Assembly: GCF_003086295.3 (NCBI RefSeq)
Contig: NC_092040.1
Location: forward strand, 60,057,559 to 60,121,558
DNA: 64,000 nt
Origin: Arachis hypogaea
Taxonomy: Eukaryota; Streptophyta; Magnoliopsida; Fabales; Fabaceae
Reading direction: 5' to 3'
Shown in pieces: positions 1 through 11,378 of this stretch. Position 1 is the stretch's first letter; the number at the start of each line of letters is the position of its first letter. The translations under genes and the position numbers were made by a program. The notes beneath the pieces were generated by a model that saw only the letters and a program-made list of their open reading frames with translations, had not been told where the DNA came from and did no database searches.

Positions 1-123
1 TAGAAGAACACAATGCATGAATTTTTTTTTCGAAAATAAAAAATAAAATTACCCAATCTAAGCAACAATATAAACCGTCAGTTGTCCAAACTCGAACAAA
101 CCCCAGCAATGACGCCAAAAACT
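1..123 (-). mobile_element. Leader and PBS of an Athila/Tat-like LTR retrotransposon (partial)
   Basis: This is the start of the internal region of a minus-strand element that continues left of the window. The reverse complement of 100-117 matches the primer-binding sites seen at 21052 and 36756, with two base changes. It fits the 3' end of plant tRNA-Asp (family knowledge). The stretch beside it, mentioning 'caactgacgg'-type leader sequence, is also shared with those elements. No coding sequence is visible here. Confidence 0.8.
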
Positions 124-1783
124 TGGTATGCAAAATCGTGATTCACACTTTTCACAACTCCGCATAGCTGACCAGCAAGTGCACTGGGTCGTCCAAGTAA
201 TACCTTACGTGAGTAAGGGTCGATCCTACGGAGATTGACGGCTTGAAGCAAGCTATGGTAATCTTGTGAATCTCAGTCAGGCGGATTCAAATGGTTATGA
301 GGATTTGATAATAAAAAGAAAAATAAAACATAAAATAAAATAAAGTTACTTATGTAGTTCCTTGGTGGAAATTTCAGATAAGCGTTTGGAGATGCCTTGT
401 TGCCTTTGAACCTCTGCTTTCCTACTGTCCTCATCCAATCATGCGTACTCCCTTCCATGGCAAGTTGTATGTTGGTGGATCACCGTTGTCAATGGCTACC
501 ATCCGTCCTCTCAGTGAAAACATATCCTCTACGGTTTCCCGCATGGCTAATCAGCTGTCAGTTCTCGATCGTGTCGGAATAGAATACATTTATTCTTTTG
601 CACACTGTCACTGCGCCCAACAGTCACGAGTTTGAAGCTCGTCACAGTCATCCCATCCCAGATCCTACTCGGAATACCACAGACAAGGTTTAGACTTTTC
701 AGATCTCAAGAATGTTGCCAATTGATTCTAGCTTATACCACGAAGGCTCTAACGTCACGGATTCAAATGCTCTGTTGTCAGGAGAGGTGATTCAAATCCG
801 TGGGTCAGAGACCAAAGAGAATATACTCCAACTGTCATCCAATGACTACGTTGAACATCATGTAGACCGCTTTGTGGTTGTCTGGTATGCGGATCTTGGC
901 TAAGTGAGTAACGAAGATTGGGTGATTGTCACAGGTCACCCCTTCATTCTGACTTAACTGAATTAAGTACAAGAGTATATCTTGGAAGAGAAGTAAGCAT
1001 GAATTGAATAGAAAAACAATAATACTTGCATTAATACTCGAGGAACAGTAGAGCTCCTCACCTTAATCAATGAGGTGTAGAAACTCCACCGTTGAAAATA
1101 CATAAGAACAAAAGGTCTAGGCATGGTCGAATGGCCAGCCTCCAAAAAGGGTTCGAAGAACTCCCAAAAGGTCAAAGACCCCCTAATACAATAGTAAAAA
1201 GTGCTATTTATACTAAACTAGTAAACTAGGTTTACAGAAAATGAGTAGATAGTGCAGAAATCCACTTCCGAGGCCCACTTGGTGTGTGTTTGGGCTGAGC
1301 CTTAAAGCTTTCACGTGCATAGGCCATCCCTGGAGTTAAACTCCAGCTTTGGTGCCTGTTCTGGCGTTTTACGCGAGAAAATGGTCTCTGGTGGGCGTTT
1401 AGACACCAGTTTGGGCCATCAAATCTCGGGAAAAGTATGGACTATTATACATTGCCGGAAAGCCCAAGATGTCTATTTTCCAACGCAATTAAGAGCGTAC
1501 CAATTAGGCTTTTGTAGCTCCAGAAAATCGACTTCTAGTGCAGGAGGGTCAGACTCCAATAGCATCTGCAGTCCTTTCTCAGCCTTTGAATCAGATTTTT
1601 GCTCAGGTCCCTCAATTTCAGCCAGAAAATACCTGAAATCACAAAAAAACACACAAACTCATAGTAAAGTCTAGAAATGTGATTTTTGCATAAAAACTAA
1701 TAAAATATACTAAAAAGTAACTAAAACATACTAAAAACTACCTAAAAACAATGCCAAAAAACGTATAAATTATACGCTCATCA
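124..1783 (-). mobile_element. 5' LTR of the minus-strand Athila/Tat-like element
   Basis: Read on the minus strand, this LTR begins TGATGAGCGTATAATTTA at 1783 and is collinear with the LTRs at 19371-21045, 30388-32059 and 34990-36749. It ends where the PBS and leader begin. The bases 1784-1788 (CCTAT) should be one copy of its 5-bp target duplication; the other copy lies outside the window. The LTR interrupts the LTR of the element at 1784-3741. Short ORFs within it are in non-coding LTR sequence and are not called. Confidence 0.85.
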
Positions 1784-2004
1784 CCTATGAACCTGAGATC
1801 ACTCAACAAACACATCAAGGCATCGAATGAAATTAAGGTGAATCAAAATCACCAATTTAAGGGGCTAAAAAGCATGTTTTCACACTTAAGCACAAATAAA
1901 GGAGAATAATCAAAACCATGCTATTTCATTGGATAAATGTGAGAAAAGGTAATAAAATCTCCTAAAATAAGCACAAGATAAACCACAAAAATTGGGGTTT
2001 ATCA
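1784..2004 (-). repeat. LTR fragment (3' LTR) of the deleted element, copy 1
   Basis: Direct repeat of 3522-3741 with only a handful of differences. It starts next to a polypurine tract, so it is the 3' LTR. Its distal part is beyond the inserted element on the left. Confidence 0.85.
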
Positions 2005-3159
2005 AACTCCCCACACTTAAACCAAGCATGTCCTCATGCTTAACCAAGAAGGAAACAAAGGATATCAACATTTATTCAATGAAACAAACTATCTAAATAC
2101 AATCTACTTAAATGCAACTATCTATATGAATGCAATTACTAGGTCAAAATAAATCAATTCCCAAGAAAACCAATATAAGCATAAGGGCTAGAGGTATTAA
2201 CAACCAAGTCAAACCCACAATTAAATTGAGTTATTAAAGATTTTATAAACTTGCAAGAAAACTGATGATTCTAGGTGAAAACATGTAATTGAGCAATCGA
2301 ACCCTCACCGGAAGTGTTTGCACTCTAGTCGCTCAAGTGTTTAGGGTTGATTCACTCAATTCTCCCCTAATCATGCTTTCCAAGATTTGTTTTTCATCTA
2401 ACAATCAACAATTATTTCATGCATGCATACAAGTATCATGAGGTCTTTCTCATTGGTTTTAATGGGGCTAGGGTCAAGGTAGGATGCATATGGTCAAACG
2501 GACTAGAGTTTGAATCTTTGATTAACTTAAACTTCCCACCCAACCTATGACAACCTATACAATTTCAAAGCTAACCTAACTACCCATTCTTCACTTTTTC
2601 ACATACTCATGCATTCTCTTTTTTTTTTTATCACAACTCATATGCATTGACTTTATTGAACTTTACCTTGGGGCATTTTGTCCCTTTTTTATTTCTTTTT
2701 CTTTTTCTTTTTTTTTTCTTTTGATATATATATTTTTTTTCTTTTTATTTTCTCATCATTCTTTTTTTTCTTTTTGCCATAAAGGAAACACAAAAGTATC
2801 AATGCATATGGTTTTACATTTCATTAACACATGAGCATGTACCCGATTCCCAAGATCTTCAACAAAAATCCAACACACACACCTTTTCCCAACCAATGTC
2901 CCAAGTTTCCCCATACTTGAATGATACACACTCTCTAGCCCAAGCTAATCAAAGATCTAAATAAAGGACATTCATTATTTTTCGCTTCAAGGCTTGTAAT
3001 GTGCTAAATTAAGAACAAGTGGGTTAATCGTAGGCTCAAAGTTGGCTAACAATGGAAGACAAAAGGTAGGCTATTTGGGTAAGTGAACTAATTGAAATGA
3101 TGGCCTCAATCATATAAGTGCATATATACATGGAATAATGGACATAAAAAATCAAACAA

Positions 3160-3741
3160 ATCAAAGATTACAATCATAGAAAGAGAATAATGCACACAAG
3201 AAGGAAAATAAGTGGTTATAAGATGTAACCACACAATTAGGCTCAAAACTCACAAGCCCAGAATTCACCCCCAGCGGATTAACTTTAATGAGGTCATGGG
3301 CAAACATCGACGCGTACGCGTGGGTCACGCGTACGCGTCCATTGGCAACTTTCCATCCACGCGTACGCGTTATGTACACGTACGCATCGCCATGCAATCT
3401 CGTATCCACGCGTGCGCGTCTGCTGCACGTGCGCGTCGATCTCAGCATCCCAAATCCTTGTTTCTTCATGGATTCTCCATTATGCATGCTTGTCTCTTCA
3501 CTTCTTCCATCCAATACTTGCCCTATGAACCTGAGATCACTCAATAAACACATCAAGGCATCGAATGGAATTAAGGTGAATCAAAATCACCAATTTAAGA
3601 GGCTAAAAAGCATGTTTTCACACTTAAGCACAAATAAACGAGAATAATCAAAACCATGCTATTTCATTGGATAAATGTGAGAAAAGGTAATAAAATTCCC
3701 TAAAATAAGCACAAGATAAACCACAAAATTGGGGTTTATCA
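3160..3741 (-). repeat. 5' LTR fragment with ACGCGTACGCGT palindromes
   Basis: The part at 3522-3741 repeats 1784-2004. Beyond it, 3309-3440 contains several CpG-rich, nearly self-complementary blocks such as ACGCGTACGCGTG, spaced 20-35 bp apart. Open frames across this block have no recognisable domain and are treated as chance. Confidence 0.65.
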
Positions 3742-4302
3742 ACAGTGATGTACGTATTTTCACATCCTCACTCACCTAATTGTCTGACTAGTCCACCATC
3801 TCCCTCTTCTCTTTTTCTCTCTCAAAACCCATATCAAGCAAACAAATTTCGAAAGCTGCAGAAGAAAAATATAGAGGAAAAAGGAAAAACTAGAACGAAC
3901 CTCGTTTGCTCATTCTTTCCCATGAACTTGCAAAGCCAACTTTTAATCCAAAGTGAAATGATACTCCAACAACAAAGCTGTTTGCATTCCAATGCAGTTA
4001 CCCACAAGTAACCCCTACCAGTTAAGTTCCCCATATCAACTCCATCAATCAACTCAATCGGTCCAAGTGGCATTGGAAATTACAAACCTCTTAATGCTAT
4101 CATAACTTACCTCTCTCTTCATTTATAATTGTTACTTTTTCCAATTGTTTATTTCTTAGTTAATGTTTTAATAAAGCATCTTTACTTGGGGGCTCCAACC
4201 CTATTTTGGCCGAGTTATGAACTCACTCAATGGCCGACTTATGATTCATTACAAGCTCAACATGCTTCATTAAATACATTCCCAGGCTAAGCTTGGGGGC
4301 TA
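3742..4302 (+). other. 3' internal part of an LTR element, with a UTR-like CT-rich segment
   Basis: The last ~120 bp resemble 54347-54462 of the small LTR element in MS1: both contain two copies of the CTTGGGGGCT motif about 100 bp apart and end just before an LTR. The proximal part (3750-4000) is CT-rich and looks like the 5' UTR of a plant gene, but I recognise no product. It could be a captured host fragment. Confidence 0.45.
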
Positions 4303-4688
4303 TGATCTGACCGTTACAAATGTCAAGTCATAACTCAGCATAATGACTCATAACTCGGCCAAATAAAACACAGATCGGCGTTACACGTTACAAACCAAGT
4401 TCAACAGCCTACATACTAGAATCATAACGTCAGACAAGACATCATCACCCATTAAAGCCTTATTATTATTCTTCAATTCAGACAATGAAACAAAAGCATA
4501 ACCGACTTATTTTACTTGGCCTATAAAGGTATAACATCTTCTCCTTAAAGATACATTGAATTCTCAATACTGACTTAAGCTTCGGAGTGCCTTTGTAGGT
4601 ACACTCCCCTCTATTCCTTGCTAACGCTTTTCGTAATTGGACATACCCTCGGAGTAAAGCTCGGACTTCCACGAAGCTCAAAGGTCAG

Positions 4689-5956
4689 TGATAAACCACT
4701 ATTTTATGGTTTATCTTGTGCTCAATTGAGTGGTTTTTATCAAGCCTTTGCCCACTTATTCATACTATTTGCATGGTTTTACAATTCCTTCTTGATTTCG
4801 TGCTATGATTAAAAACATGCTTCTTTGGCTTTTATTTTCTTTTATTTAAATTCTCTCTTATTACCATTAGATGCCTTGATATGTGTGTTAAGTGATTCCA
4901 GAGATTACAGGACAGGAATGGCTTAGAGGATGGAAAGGAAGCATGCAAAACTGGAAGGAACACAAGAAGTTGAAGGAACTGCAAAGCTGTCAACCTGACC
5001 CTCTCGCACTAAAATGATCATAACTTGAGCTACAAAGATTCAAATGATGCGGTTCCAGTTGCATTGAAAAGCTAACATCCGGGGCTTCGATTTGATATAT
5101 AATTTGCTATACTGGCCGTACAGATAGCTGACGCGAACGCGTGCTCCACGCGGACGCGTCGCAGTGACGAAAAACCAGCGTGGCAGATTTTTTTACCAGC
5201 GAATTCTGGGCTGTTTTTGACCCAGTTCTCGGCTCAGAAAACACATATCAGAGGCTATAAAGTGGGGGAATACATCCATACTTGAGAATGCATTCATAGG
5301 GTTTAGGGTTTAGGGTTTAGGGTTCTCTCCTCTCTCTTAAGGATTTAGGATTAGGATTTTTAGAAATTAGGAATATTACTTCTTCATCACAGGTTCAATG
5401 TTCTTTAATTTATGTTTCTCTTCTACTTTTAGATATTCTAATACTTTTATCTAATACTTCTATAAAATTGGAATTCTTCAAGAATTAACTCGAGTTCCAA
5501 TAACTCTAGCCTTTTCCAAGGAAAGACTAGGACCTGAGGGACCAAACTTATTCCATCCACTTAACTTACCTTCATAGTTAGAGGTTAACTTAGTGGAAGA
5601 AAAATCCAATTCTCATCACAATTGATAAGGATAACTGGGATAGGACTTCCAGTTTTCATACATTGCCAAGAGTTTTATTAGTTATTAATTTATTAATTCT
5701 TGCAATCTATTTCTCTTGCCCAAAACCTTTTACAAACCCCAAACACTGTTTTTCCATAACCAATAATAAATCATACTTCCCTGCAATTCCTTGAGAAGAC
5801 GACCCGAGGTTTGAATACTTTGGTTTATAAATTTATTGGGTTTTGTTACTTGTGACAACCAAAACATTTGTAAGAAAGGACTCTTGTTGGTTTAGAAGCT
5901 ATACTTGCAACGGAAATTTATTCTGAATTCTAGACCACGCAAACGTTCTCTCTTCG
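4689..5956 (+). mobile_element. Solo LTR (TGATAAACC family)
   Basis: Begins TGATAAACCACTATTTTATG, related to the LTR start of the element at 1784-3741 but in opposite orientation. No internal region or second LTR is attached. The probable target duplication is GTCAG (4684-4688) against GTCGG (5957-5961), one mismatch. The 3' end is less sure because it does not finish in CA. It contains CpG-rich GACGCGAACGCGTG blocks near 5130 and a short TTTAGGG tract near 5300. Confidence 0.65.
5299..5324 (+). repeat. Telomere-type (TTTAGGG)n tract inside the solo LTR
   Basis: About three and a half TTTAGGG units in tandem. This is the Arabidopsis-type telomere unit, also known as the telo-box of plant promoters and 5' UTRs. 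Its position within an LTR suggests a transcriptional role or chance expansion rather than a chromosome-end relic. Confidence 0.8.
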
Positions 5957-6031
5957 GTCGGCACCAAAGATAACAACTCGTCGTCGACTCTCAGGGACCG
6001 AGCTCTCCCTTCAGGTATCCATACAAGAACA

Positions 6032-6307
6032 CCTTTATTAATTATTACACCAAATTTGGTTTATTTTCCCATACACCTTTTTCGACGTTAAATTTTTTGT
6101 ATATTTCTAATTTCTCACCCGAACCTTCACAAATTTCATACACATCACACACCACATCAGGTATGAACTTTTTCTATTTGTATTTTTTTTGTGCCTCTTC
6201 TTTTTGAAAAATCCAAAAATACAAAAAAAAAATACAAGAAGAGGATTAGTAGCTTTTTTATGCTTGAGCTAATGGATAAGGATCTAATCCTCTTTCAAAA
6301 TTACAAG
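6032..6307. other. Spacer with short inverted repeats
   Basis: No gene is seen. The segment contains short inverted repeats (CCTCTTC with GAAGAGG around 6193-6245, and GAGGATTAG with CTAATCCTC around 6241-6292). Its last eight bases (6300-6307, ATTACAAG) are the left target duplication of the hAT element. Confidence 0.6.
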
Positions 6308-7168
6308 CAGTAGCGGAACCAGGAATTTCATAATAGGGGGCCAATTAAATATAAAATATAACAAAAAATTAACAAAATATGATTTGTAGCATATATATTG
6401 AAGGAGTAATTATATTATATAAAAGTCAATGTTCAACTACATACTTTAAGATTTTGGTATTTTTAAACTTGCTCGACGATGCTTTATGTAACTAAAATCA
6501 TCAATTATCATCTCTGAAGTGAATTTTGAAGCAATCTCCTTTTCAATATATACAATCATATAATCTGCTAAAAAATCATCTTCCATCTTATTTCGAAGCC
6601 TTGTTTTAATAATCTTCATAGCTGAAAAGGCCCGTTCAGTTGTTGCTGTTGTCATAGGAAGAGTCAAAACAAGACGAATCAATCTATCAATTAAATGATA
6701 CATATTTGATTTTCCTGTCTCCAATTTTTGACACAATTCAGCAAGAGTAGATAAATTCTGAAAATCTGGAGCTTTAACCACATCAAGTTCATAATGTTGT
6801 AACTCATAATCCAATTAAATCTTTCCTTGCTCCGAAAAATCTAAAGAATAGAAATTCTTTGCAAGATTTTGCATATGTTGCAAACACTAAATAACTTGAA
6901 AGTATATTTAGGATCCAAAGATGTACTCAATATGAGATGCTTGATTGCTTGCTCACTAAATCTACTATTTAGCTCATTCAATTGAAAATCTATCAGGCTA
7001 GTAAAAATGTCAACACAGTAGTAGTGTTCAACAGTGACAACATTCTTTTTACGACGAGACCGAATTATGTCACTAAAAGAAGCACCCATATCAGGTATCT
7101 GAATAGCATGATCATTGCAGAAAGAACTAACTTTCTCTAAAAGTGCTCCCCAACTACTATCTCCTAAC

Positions 7169-8799
7169 TAGGGGTGTAAGTTACCGAACCGGACCGAAAA
7201 TTATCACAGAACCAAATCGAAATTTACAAAAACCGAATAAAAAATATTTTTTTTAACTAAATCGATCGGTTCGGTTCGATTTTCGATTGGCTTTGCTGAA
7301 ATTGAACCGGACCGAAGAGTGAGGGTTCAGTAGTGTGTGTTTTTACTAAGTTGCCCTTTAACCTAGGAATAAAAGAGCCAATCAGCCACATCCCAAACTT
7401 TCTTCTTCTCCTTTTACACGCAGCACACCCACAAAACACTTCCATCTCCCATTCTTCTACCTCCGACCTCCATGCTTGGAAGAAGGAGAGCCTAAGGGAG
7501 CTAGAAAGTGCCGTCTGCCGGCAAGGAAGTCGCCTATCATCGCTGGAAGTCGTCCATTCGTCACCGTCGCAGGGTCGCCGTCGCAACAAACCCTAAGCCG
7601 AGCAGCACTCCAATCCAGTCCGTCGCCGAGCAGTAGTTCATCACCGAGCAGCAGTCTGTCGTCGAGCAGCAGTCCATCGCTGAGCCCTCTCCTGCAAAAA
7701 GCAACTGAACAATGTCTTTTTCGGAGGTTAGAATTTTTCCTTGGTTATAATTTTTTTTACAGTAATTAATGTATATATTATTAATAAACTCACCATGTCT
7801 AAGTAATCTCAAAATCCTAGTCTGCACTCTGCAATATTTTTTCAACACTATATATAACTTTAGTGGAATTTTTAGTAATATTTGTACTTGATTTTTTCAA
7901 GGAGGTGCATTTTCATGAGATCATCAACAAGAATGAGGTGGATTTGTATTTGATGGATGGTTTAGAGAAGCCTCGTGATCAAAATACTTTTGACATATTG
8001 AATCGGTGGAAGGTAAATTCTAGCAAATATCCTATCTTATCCCAAATAGCTAGAGATGTCTTAGCAATGCCGGTCTCGACTGTTGCTTCATAATCAGCTT
8101 TTAGTACTGGTGGAAGAGTTCTTAACAACTATAGGAGTTCTTTAACTCCAAAGACAGTTGAGGCATTGATATGCACACAAAGTTGGCTTCGTGCTTCTCC
8201 AATGACAACTAATTTTGAGGAGCTTATTGAAGAGTTTGAGAAACTTGAATTAGGTATGCAAAAAAGAAATTTGAAGTTCCTTTCATGGTTTATGTTTATA
8301 ATTTATAATCTATATTTTGTTTATAATCTATAATGATTTTTTTGTTTAATTTTTGTAGAAATTGCACCAACCGGAGAAGATGATAATGATTCTGGTGTGG
8401 ATTCAGATTGAGCATGGTAACTATTTGGTTTTTATTTGTTTTAAAGTGACTGTTTCGGTTTAAAGTGTGTTTATTTTTGTTGTTTTGCTAGAAATTTTTA
8501 ATTGTCTTTGTTTTATGTTTAATTAAGTTGAATTTGTATTGAATTTGGATGTGATACACTCTTGTTATTCTAGTTTATTGAAGGTTTTAAACTTCATTTT
8601 ATGGTAATTTAAATTCTGATTATTAGGTGTAAAAAAACCAAAAAACTGACCGAATCAAATCGCTGTTGGTTTGGTTTGGTTCGGTTCAGTTGTTCAAACA
8701 GCAGCCAACCGAATGGTTAGTATCATTGTAGAACCGATCAGGTCAGTTCGGTTGATTTTCGGTCCAAAACCGAACCAAACCAAACCGATTACACCCCTA
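7169..8799 (+). mobile_element. Nested hAT element, internally deleted
   Basis: Termini are TAGGGGTGTAAGTT on the left and AATCGGTTTGG.. on the complementary right end (revcomp TAGGGGTGTAATCGGTTTGG), giving a clear TAGGGGTGTAA inverted repeat. The 8-bp target duplication is CTCCTAAC (7161-7168) against CTCTTAAC (8800-8807). Subterminal CGGTTCGGTT-type motifs crowd both ends. At 1.6 kb it keeps a leader and the C-terminal transposase exons but has lost the BED finger and catalytic core. It is in the same TIR group as the hAT at 15715. Confidence 0.88.
7863..8411 (+). pseudogene. C-terminal fragment of a RICESLEEPER-like hAT transposase
   Basis: The protein reads through the hAT dimerisation domain: LNRWKVNSSKYPILSQIARD, then VLAMPVSTVAS followed by an in-frame TAA, then SAFSTGGRVLNNYRSSL and ALICTQSWL. 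An intron-like gap follows (about 8253-8359) and then a short acidic tail ending at 8411. The order matches the C-terminus of the transposase at 17006-19170. Only this end remains, so it is non-functional. Confidence 0.85.
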
Positions 8800-11378
8800 C
8801 TCTTAACTGTTGAATCAATGACTTTGTACTAGAAACCAGATGCATAGCATTCAAAATGTCTTGAGATTTTTGTTGCAATGCTTGACAAAGTTTATCAGTG
8901 ATCACCATGATTTCTTTCATCATATGCAAAATAAAAACAAAATCAAATGATAATAAAGATTTAAGAGCATAAGTAGCATCACCACGTTGAGAATATGTAG
9001 ATCCATTGTAGCCAAATCTTCTAGAACTGAAGTTGTTGCTCTAAACATACGTAAAAGGCTACAAATTGAGTTGAAGTGAGAGCTCCACCCGATATCTCTT
9101 GATCTTTTTAATGTGTCAATTTGATTTTCCCCCCTTCCTGTTTCAATTTGATTAGTTGCAAGTAAATGGGAAATTTCATTTTCATAAGTAGATCGTAATT
9201 CATCATTGCGTTTGCAAGAAGAGCACACATCTTTAATAATATTACTCAAACTTTGAAAAAACGCATGAGCATCAACAACTTCTTTAGCCACAGCAACAAG
9301 AGCTAGCTGTAATTGATGAGCAAAGCAATGAACATAATATCCATAAGGACATTCTTGAATAATTAAAGCTTGTAACCCTTTCCACTCTCCATGCATATTA
9401 CTAGCCCCGTCATACCCTTGACCTCGAACATTTTGAATGTTGAGATTATGATGAGATAATGCAGAACAAATCTCTTGTTTTAGAGTAACAAAAGTAGTAT
9501 CTTTAACATGAATAACATCTATTAGCCTTTCTTTGACAAATCCATGCTTATCAACAAATCTAACAACAAGTGCCATTTGTTCTCTTTTAGATTCATCTCT
9601 AACTTCATCAACAATCAAACGAAACTTTGCATTACCAATCTCATTGCAAATTTTATTTTGCACCTTTCTAGCAAAAACATGTAGAATTTCCTTTTGAATA
9701 GAAGGTGATGTGTATATTGCATTTTGAGGAGCATTCTCCAAGAAAACTGCATCCACTTCTTTATTGTAAAAAGCTAATAATTTTAACATTTCAAGAAAAT
9801 TTCCTCGATTCTGAGACTCATGACTCTCGTCATGTCCCCTAAAAGCACAAGCTTGAAACGTTAACCATCTAATAGTAACAATAGAGGTTTTAAGACGCAA
9901 TCTATTGCTTAAAACTTGTTGTGAGCTTTGTTTAGCCAATACTTTGTCAATGTGACATAATTGATTAAGTAAATCTTTAGAAGACTTAATAGCAATATTA
10001 TGAGGAGAATTAAGAGATTTATCCACATAAGATAAAAACGCACAATCTTTTGCATTATTCACTTTTTTCCAATTGCGAAATCCTCCTGATGTGAATGGAC
10101 TTGATTTTCTAGTAAATAAATAACATGGAAGACAAAAAGCAGCATCCACTTCTGGCGAATATTCTAGCCAAGAAAAACTCTTAAACCAATGAGCTTTGAA
10201 ACAACGTGGATAACTTTCTAGACCAGAAAGAGGGTACTCATCCATAATAAATTGATATGGTCCAAACTTTATATATGCTCTAGAGATTTCATCTTGTTGA
10301 TTGATAGGATAACTCCAAATTTGCAGACACGTTTTGGGATCACGCATCAATGTATCAATAGTAACTTGATCTATTTCAGTCCTTGTTATTTTGGAAGCAG
10401 GGGGTTGAATATCTTGCTCAATAAGTTGTGTCACAGGTTGTATCTTAGGTTATTCAATAATATTTTGAACATTACACAAAGAATCTGAAGCTAAATTTTG
10501 TTCATCATATATTCTCTCTTTTCTCTTGAAAAATAAATGAATTGTTTTCATCTTTGACATTTTTAATTTAACTTGAACTATCTAAAAAAATAGAAATAAT
10601 TGCATATTTGTTATTTTTTAAAAAAATATTAAACCTATTGAGCAATAATAAATAATTTTAGAAACACAAATATATAATAACCAAAAATAAAGGTATTGAT
10701 TTACCTGATTATTTTTTGTTCCAAGTCTCACCCAAAATAACTCTATTGAGTTTTGCCCTCACTTCAATCTTTGAACACTGTCCATTATAAAAAAAATTAA
10801 TTATTTTAAATAAATAATGTAAATAATACTTGACATTGTTATTAACTAAAAAAATTGAGATATACCTCTTTGAATCTTTGTTGTGCATTCAATGGTTAAT
10901 ATTTTGCTGTTCACTTCAAATCTTCAATAGTTTTTCTTCATATGTCTTGTTTTGGTATGGAAAGAAAATTAGAATGAGAAGAGTAGAAGACCAAAAGTCT
11001 GCACAAATGGGAGCCACTAAAAGTGAGAGAAAAGTGGCGATGATGCCTCTGATGGTTTGAAAAAAAATGTTTGAAAAATACTAGTGCTACTTTAATTAAT
11101 AATATGGGCTATTGTCTATTGGGCTAGTATAATAAAACTATTTTTATTAATTATTAGAATGAGCTATTTGTTAAGAAGAGCAACAATAATCCAAATATCC
11201 AATATATAGTGCAGTTTTTAGTTACTTTAATTTACAAAATTCTATAATTTATATTTTTTTAATATTATATATAAAAAATATTTAATATTATTAATCATTA
11301 CTATTTACTAATTTTTTTAAAAAATTTTGGAGGGACCATGGCCACCTTAGACCCCATCAATCTAGCATTGATTACAAG

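Larger units (their letters stand above)
1784..3741 (-). mobile_element. Internally deleted LTR retrotransposon
   Basis: Two direct repeats, 1784-2004 and 3522-3741, are nearly identical and read TGATAAACCCC from their right ends, as LTR starts on the minus strand. Next to the left copy, 2005-2021 reads on the minus strand as the polypurine tract TTTAAGTGTGGGGAGTT. Between them is ORF-free sequence typical of the 3' non-coding part of Athila-like elements, including AT-rich tracts at 2620-2770. The left LTR copy is cut at 1784 by the neighbouring insertion. The right LTR extends to about 3160 and then passes straight into 3'-internal sequence, so gag-pol has been lost. Confidence 0.75.
4303..6031 (+). 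mobile_element. 3' LTR split by a nested solo LTR
   Basis: The LTR consists of 4303-4688 plus 5962-6031, about 456 bp without the insertion. It begins TGATCTGACC right after the polypurine tract AAGCTTGGGGGC and ends CAAGAACA. This is the same start and end as the 421-bp LTRs at 52654 and 54463, which also share the CGGAGTG...GCAGGTAC block. It is an older relative of that family. The TATA-like CCTATAAAGG is near 4521. Confidence 0.7.
6446..10560 (-). pseudogene. hAT transposase, TTF zinc finger / DUF4371 / hAT C-terminal type, broken
   Basis: Translation probably started at 10560 (MSKMKTIHLFF), but an in-frame TAA follows about 35 codons later. The long open stretch from 10434 to 8920 (504 codons) holds the TTF-type zinc finger region (YPRCFKAHWF, CLPCYLF) and DUF4371, including the DGASNM and HCFAHQLQLA motifs. 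Coding sequence is frameshifted near 8920, interrupted by the hAT at 7169-8799, and resumes at 7160 with the SWGALLEKV...FSDIIRSRRKK part. It ends in the dimerisation domain (6446-6814: LPMTTATTERAFSAMK). The family acts as a cut-and-paste transposase; this copy cannot make one. Confidence 0.9.
6308..11370 (-). mobile_element. TTF-type hAT DNA transposon (degenerate), with a nested hAT
   Basis: The element is bounded by a perfect 8-bp target duplication, ATTACAAG, at 6300-6307 and 11371-11378. The left terminus reads CAGTAGCGGAACCAGGA, a hAT-type terminal inverted repeat. The right terminus (revcomp CAATGCTAG...) matches it only weakly, consistent with age. Inside is a minus-strand transposase of the TTF zinc finger/DUF4371/hAT-dimerisation type. 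Without the nested hAT at 7169-8799 it is about 3.4 kb. Confidence 0.88.

Noticed and set aside
3161..3647. Overlapping ORFs of 111-131 codons on both strands
   Set aside because: They cross CpG-rich palindromes in an LTR fragment, which keep several frames open by composition. No homology recognised.
4689..5956. Chromosome-end or subtelomeric relic because of TTTAGGG repeats
   Set aside because: Only about three and a half units, located inside a solo LTR, so they are part of the element.
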